This document shows positions 61,982 through 64,000 of a stretch of 64,000 nucleotides of DNA, piece by piece. Numbering within the stretch: position 1 is the stretch's first letter; each line of letters starts with the position of its first letter. The stretch comes from Anaerolineae bacterium. Lineage in GTDB: Bacteria; Chloroflexota; Anaerolineae; Anaerolineales; Villigracilaceae. The stretch covers positions 37,439 through 101,438 of the forward strand of contig JAKLPV010000024.1 in assembly GCA_022013685.1 (NCBI GenBank). Reading direction: 5' to 3'. The notes beneath the pieces were generated by a model. It saw only the letters and a program-made list of their open reading frames with translations, had not been told where the DNA came from and did not search any database. Position numbers and translations under genes: made by a program.

Positions 61982-63085
61982 CTATTTGTAAGTTTCAGGG
62001 AGGACGGTCTCCACCATCAGACTGTGGAACATGCTGGCTTCTTCCCAAATCATGCCGTGCCCGGAGTTTTCAAAGAATATTAGCTGCTTGCTTGGCGCTT
62101 CGAGCAGGTTGAAATATTCTTCTGGAAGCTGGTAGGGGTTGTTCATGTCGTGGCGTCCCAACACAATATAAACCGGCAGGTCGATGCGGGCGGCGTCCAC
62201 GCGGAAGTCCATCTCCTGCAACTGGGGATAAACTGCGTTGAAAGTGTTCATCAATCCAAGCAGGTAATAGAGCCGGTCGAGCCAGCCGTATTCGGGTTGT
62301 TTGAGCATCAGCATCAGGATGTCGCCGTCGCGACGGTATTCCGGGTCCTTGATATTGGGTGCTTCGTAAAGAGCATATTCGCGTCCAAACAGGGTGGCAT
62401 ACGGTTGGATCGGGCTTTTTCCGAAGTAGGGCGGCGGACCTTGCTTTTCAAGGGTTTGCACAAATGCTGTATCGCCAGTTTTGCGGGAATGTTCCAGCAC
62501 CATCTCGTAAATCATCTCGTCCGTTTCGTGCACATCCACCATCTGGGCCGTGCCAACATAGGCATGGAACAGGTCGGGGCGCTGCTGGGCGGCGCGCACG
62601 CCGATGATCGTGCCCCAGGAGTGACCCACCAGATAGATTTTCTGCTCATCGAAGCGTTCACGCAGGATGTCGGTCAGTTCGATCAGGTCGGCGACGTATT
62701 GATCAACCGTCAGGTCGGATTTGGGGTTGAGCGACGGGTACGATTTGCCGCAGCCGCGCTGCTCCCAGATGACAACCACGAAATGTTTCTCCAACTCACT
62801 GTTGAAGCGCAGGACGCGCGCCGCCTCGCTCGCGCCGGGTCCGCCGGAGAGAAAGAGCAGCACGGGTTTGTTGACATCGTAGCCGCGAATAATGAGCCAC
62901 TGGTCCACGCCGCCGAGTTTGACTTTTTCGAGCGAGGCGATACTGCCGGGCAGGGGCTGGCCGTCCGCGCCGAGAATGGCGGGCGTGTGGGCTGTCCACT
63001 GTGAAACGAGTACAAAGCCGACCAGTAGGAGGATGGGAATCAGAAGAAAGATCATGCAGCCTCCGAGTTTGTTTTGTTTATTCAT
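61982..63085 (-). CDS. Membrane-anchored alpha/beta hydrolase, paralogue
   Basis: 367 aa from ATG 63085 (AAAGGAAC upstream); the longer frame is the antisense of the small gene before it. N-terminal anchor CMIFLLIPILLLVGFVLVSQW, then KPVLLFLSGGPGASEAARVL, VVIWEQRGCGKSYP, nucleophile elbow LVGHSWGTIIGVRAAQ near 165, and a late VYIVLGRHDMNNPYQLP with FENSGHGMIWEE. Same architecture as the gene at 59985, so likely a duplication within the operon. It overlaps the 63078 gene by 8 nt. Confidence 0.86.
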   Translation of the reverse strand: MNKQNKLGGCMIFLLIPILLLVGFVLVSQWTAHTPAILGADGQPLPGSIASLEKVKLGGVDQWLIIRGYDVNKPVLLFLSGGPGASEAARVLRFNSELEKHFVVVIWEQRGCGKSYPSLNPKSDLTVDQYVADLIELTDILRERFDEQKIYLVGHSWGTIIGVRAAQQRPDLFHAYVGTAQMVDVHETDEMIYEMVLEHSRKTGDTAFVQTLEKQGPPPYFGKSPIQPYATLFGREYALYEAPNIKDPEYRRDGDILMLMLKQPEYGWLDRLYYLLGLMNTFNAVYPQLQEMDFRVDAARIDLPVYIVLGRHDMNNPYQLPEEYFNLLEAPSKQLIFFENSGHGMIWEEASMFHSLMVETVLPETYK

Positions 63086-63308
63086 CTGAAGTTCCTTTTT
63101 CATCGAGATAGCGTTGAACTGAAATAAGCACCAAGCCCAGGTCGCGGATGCGTGTGAGCAGGCCATGCAAGGCGGCCTGATCCATTCGCCCGCTGATGGC
63201 GGTTTCGCCCTCCGGATGGAGCGCAACCAGCAGGCCATCGAACCAGTCCTCGCGGACATGTCCTTCCAGGTGGATTTGATATTCGTAGAAATGGTCACTA
63301 TGGTTCAT
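63078..63308 (-). CDS. Small conserved protein (76 aa)
   Basis: Residues 7-25 read FYEYQIHLEGHVREDWFDG, followed by a hydrophobic LLVALHPEGETAISGRMDQAALHGLLTRIRD and a C-terminal LGLVLISVQR. Small proteins with an IHLEGH start and a DQAALHG-LL-x-IRDLG end are widespread in Chloroflexota and actinobacteria and form a ferredoxin-like fold by my reading. No function is assigned. It lies between the ABC ATPase gene and the hydrolase gene. Confidence 0.7.
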   Translation of the reverse strand: MNHSDHFYEYQIHLEGHVREDWFDGLLVALHPEGETAISGRMDQAALHGLLTRIRDLGLVLISVQRYLDEKGTSDE

Positions 63309-63320
63309 GGGATTTCCTTT

Positions 63321-64000
63321 TCAGAATTTCATTTCGGCCAACCAGGTCGTGAGACCTTCCTGGCGGATTTTCAGATCGTCGCGGGTTTCATCGTATGCGC
63401 CAGGCAGGTACTCCCCGGCGATTTTTCCATCCAGGATGAACAGCACCCGTTCGGTTTGGGCAGCCACCTTGACATCATGCGTTACCAGCAGGAGGGTGGT
63501 GCCTGTCCGGTGAATATCAGCCAGGAGGGCCATAATCTCACTGGCAGATTTGGAATTCAAAGCACCGGTCGGCTCGTCGCCGAAGATGATTTTCGGGTCA
63601 CTCATCAGCGCCCGGCAGATTCCGACCCGCTGAAGTTGGCCACCGGAAGCCTGGGTGATGTCGCGCATTTCCAACCCGGCAATGCCCGTTTTTTCCATCA
63701 ACGTTTTTACTTTTTCCGTGAGCTGCGCACCATTTTTGCCGCCATCACGCATGGATGGAAGAATGATATTGTCGAGAATGTTCAGGTTTTTGAGCAAAGT
63801 CGGCTGCTGGAACACAAAACCCATTTTTGTCCGGCGGGTATCTGCGAGTTCGTTGTCTGTGAGCGCTGACAAATCCAGGCCATCAAAAGCGACTTTTCCG
63901 CTGTCCACGCGGTCCATACCGCTCAGGGCAAACATCAGGGTTGATTTTCCCGAACCCGAAGGGCCCATTACTGAAACGAATTCGCCCTGGCGGATGTCCA
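63321..64000 (-). CDS. ABC transporter ATP-binding protein, LolD/MacB type (5' end outside window)
   Basis: The frame is open to the right edge (DIRQGEFVSVMGPSGSGKSTL), so the ATG 63968 inside Walker A is not the start. The visible 222 residues include the Q-loop FVFQQPTLL, signature ASGGQLQRVGICRAL, Walker B IIFGDEPTGALNSKSASEI and H-loop LLVTHDVKVAAQ. This is the peptide/lipoprotein-extruding class that partners with FtsX-like permeases, probably encoded just upstream. Confidence 0.9.
   Translation of the reverse strand, partial: DIRQGEFVSVMGPSGSGKSTLMFALSGMDRVDSGKVAFDGLDLSALTDNELADTRRTKMGFVFQQPTLLKNLNILDNIILPSMRDGGKNGAQLTEKVKTLMEKTGIAGLEMRDITQASGGQLQRVGICRALMSDPKIIFGDEPTGALNSKSASEIMALLADIHRTGTTLLLVTHDVKVAAQTERVLFILDGKIAGEYLPGAYDETRDDLKIRQEGLTTWLAEMKF

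Noticed and set aside
50262..64000. Integron-type cassette array
   Set aside because: The functions look cassette-like (GNATs, methyltransferases, hydrolases), but genes overlap or are 2-30 nt apart, leaving no room for attC sites, and no integrase is visible.

Overview
The window is about 55-58% GC and fits a member of the Chloroflexota, most likely class Anaerolineae. This is inferred from the gene set (SUI1-type initiation factor, the DUF1800/DUF1501 pair, a lipoprotein-rich secretome with GC-x-LPCWWGI proteins, GCxC-free XylR-type ROK regulator with xylFGH, eRF1-domain-3-like doublet) and not from any marker gene; no rRNA or tRNA gene was seen. Genes lie close together, and several intergenic gaps hold palindromic repeat elements.

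Layout. 1-5.9 kb: the 3' end of a contractile-injection-system (phage-tail-like) cluster: an unnamed partial gene, a TIGR02243-type baseplate protein, a tail protein I homologue, a DUF4159 protein, and an exported protein with a lytic-transglycosylase-like domain. 6-9.8 kb: a heterodimeric ABC exporter behind a strong promoter, a 23-codon leader ORF and an intrinsic terminator, an arrangement resembling bmrB-bmrCD attenuation. 10-17 kb: ECF sigma factor, zinc-finger anti-sigma factor, two related membrane proteins, a TIM-barrel lipoprotein and the DUF1800/DUF1501 pair, interspersed with three kinds of palindromic repeat. 17.1-27.4 kb: a very large Rhs/YD-repeat gene broken by one in-frame TAA, ending in an HExxH metalloprotease-like tip, followed after 1 nt by a lipoprotein gene and faced by a divergent XRE-family regulator.

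27.5-37.4 kb: dinB, a cold-shock gene with a structured leader, SUI1, a lipid kinase and PAP2 phosphatase pair, a lone receiver domain, small membrane proteins, an aspartase-like lyase, two tandem eRF1-domain-3-like proteins, a rhomboid protease and a DmpA-type aminopeptidase. 37.4-46.6 kb: a complete D-xylose regulon: aldo/keto reductase, xylB and xylA on the minus strand, xylR and xylFGH on the plus strand, with one 25-bp XylR-type operator between the two divergent promoters. 46.7-49.5 kb: a perR-katG peroxide-defence operon. 49.6-50.25 kb: three truncated gene remnants. 50.26-64 kb: sixteen co-directional, tightly packed minus-strand genes (CPBP proteases, alpha/beta hydrolases, methyltransferases, acetyltransferases, a glycosyltransferase, a nucleoside phosphorylase and an ABC ATPase running off the right edge).

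The most unusual items are the ribosome-attenuator-like leader of the ABC exporter, two copies of an identical-geometry promoter module (two palindromes, 4 nt, TAnGAT, 6 nt, ATG), a promoter whose only predicted product is a hairpin opposite the end of dinB, the split Rhs toxin gene, and the long accessory operon ending in a gene graveyard.
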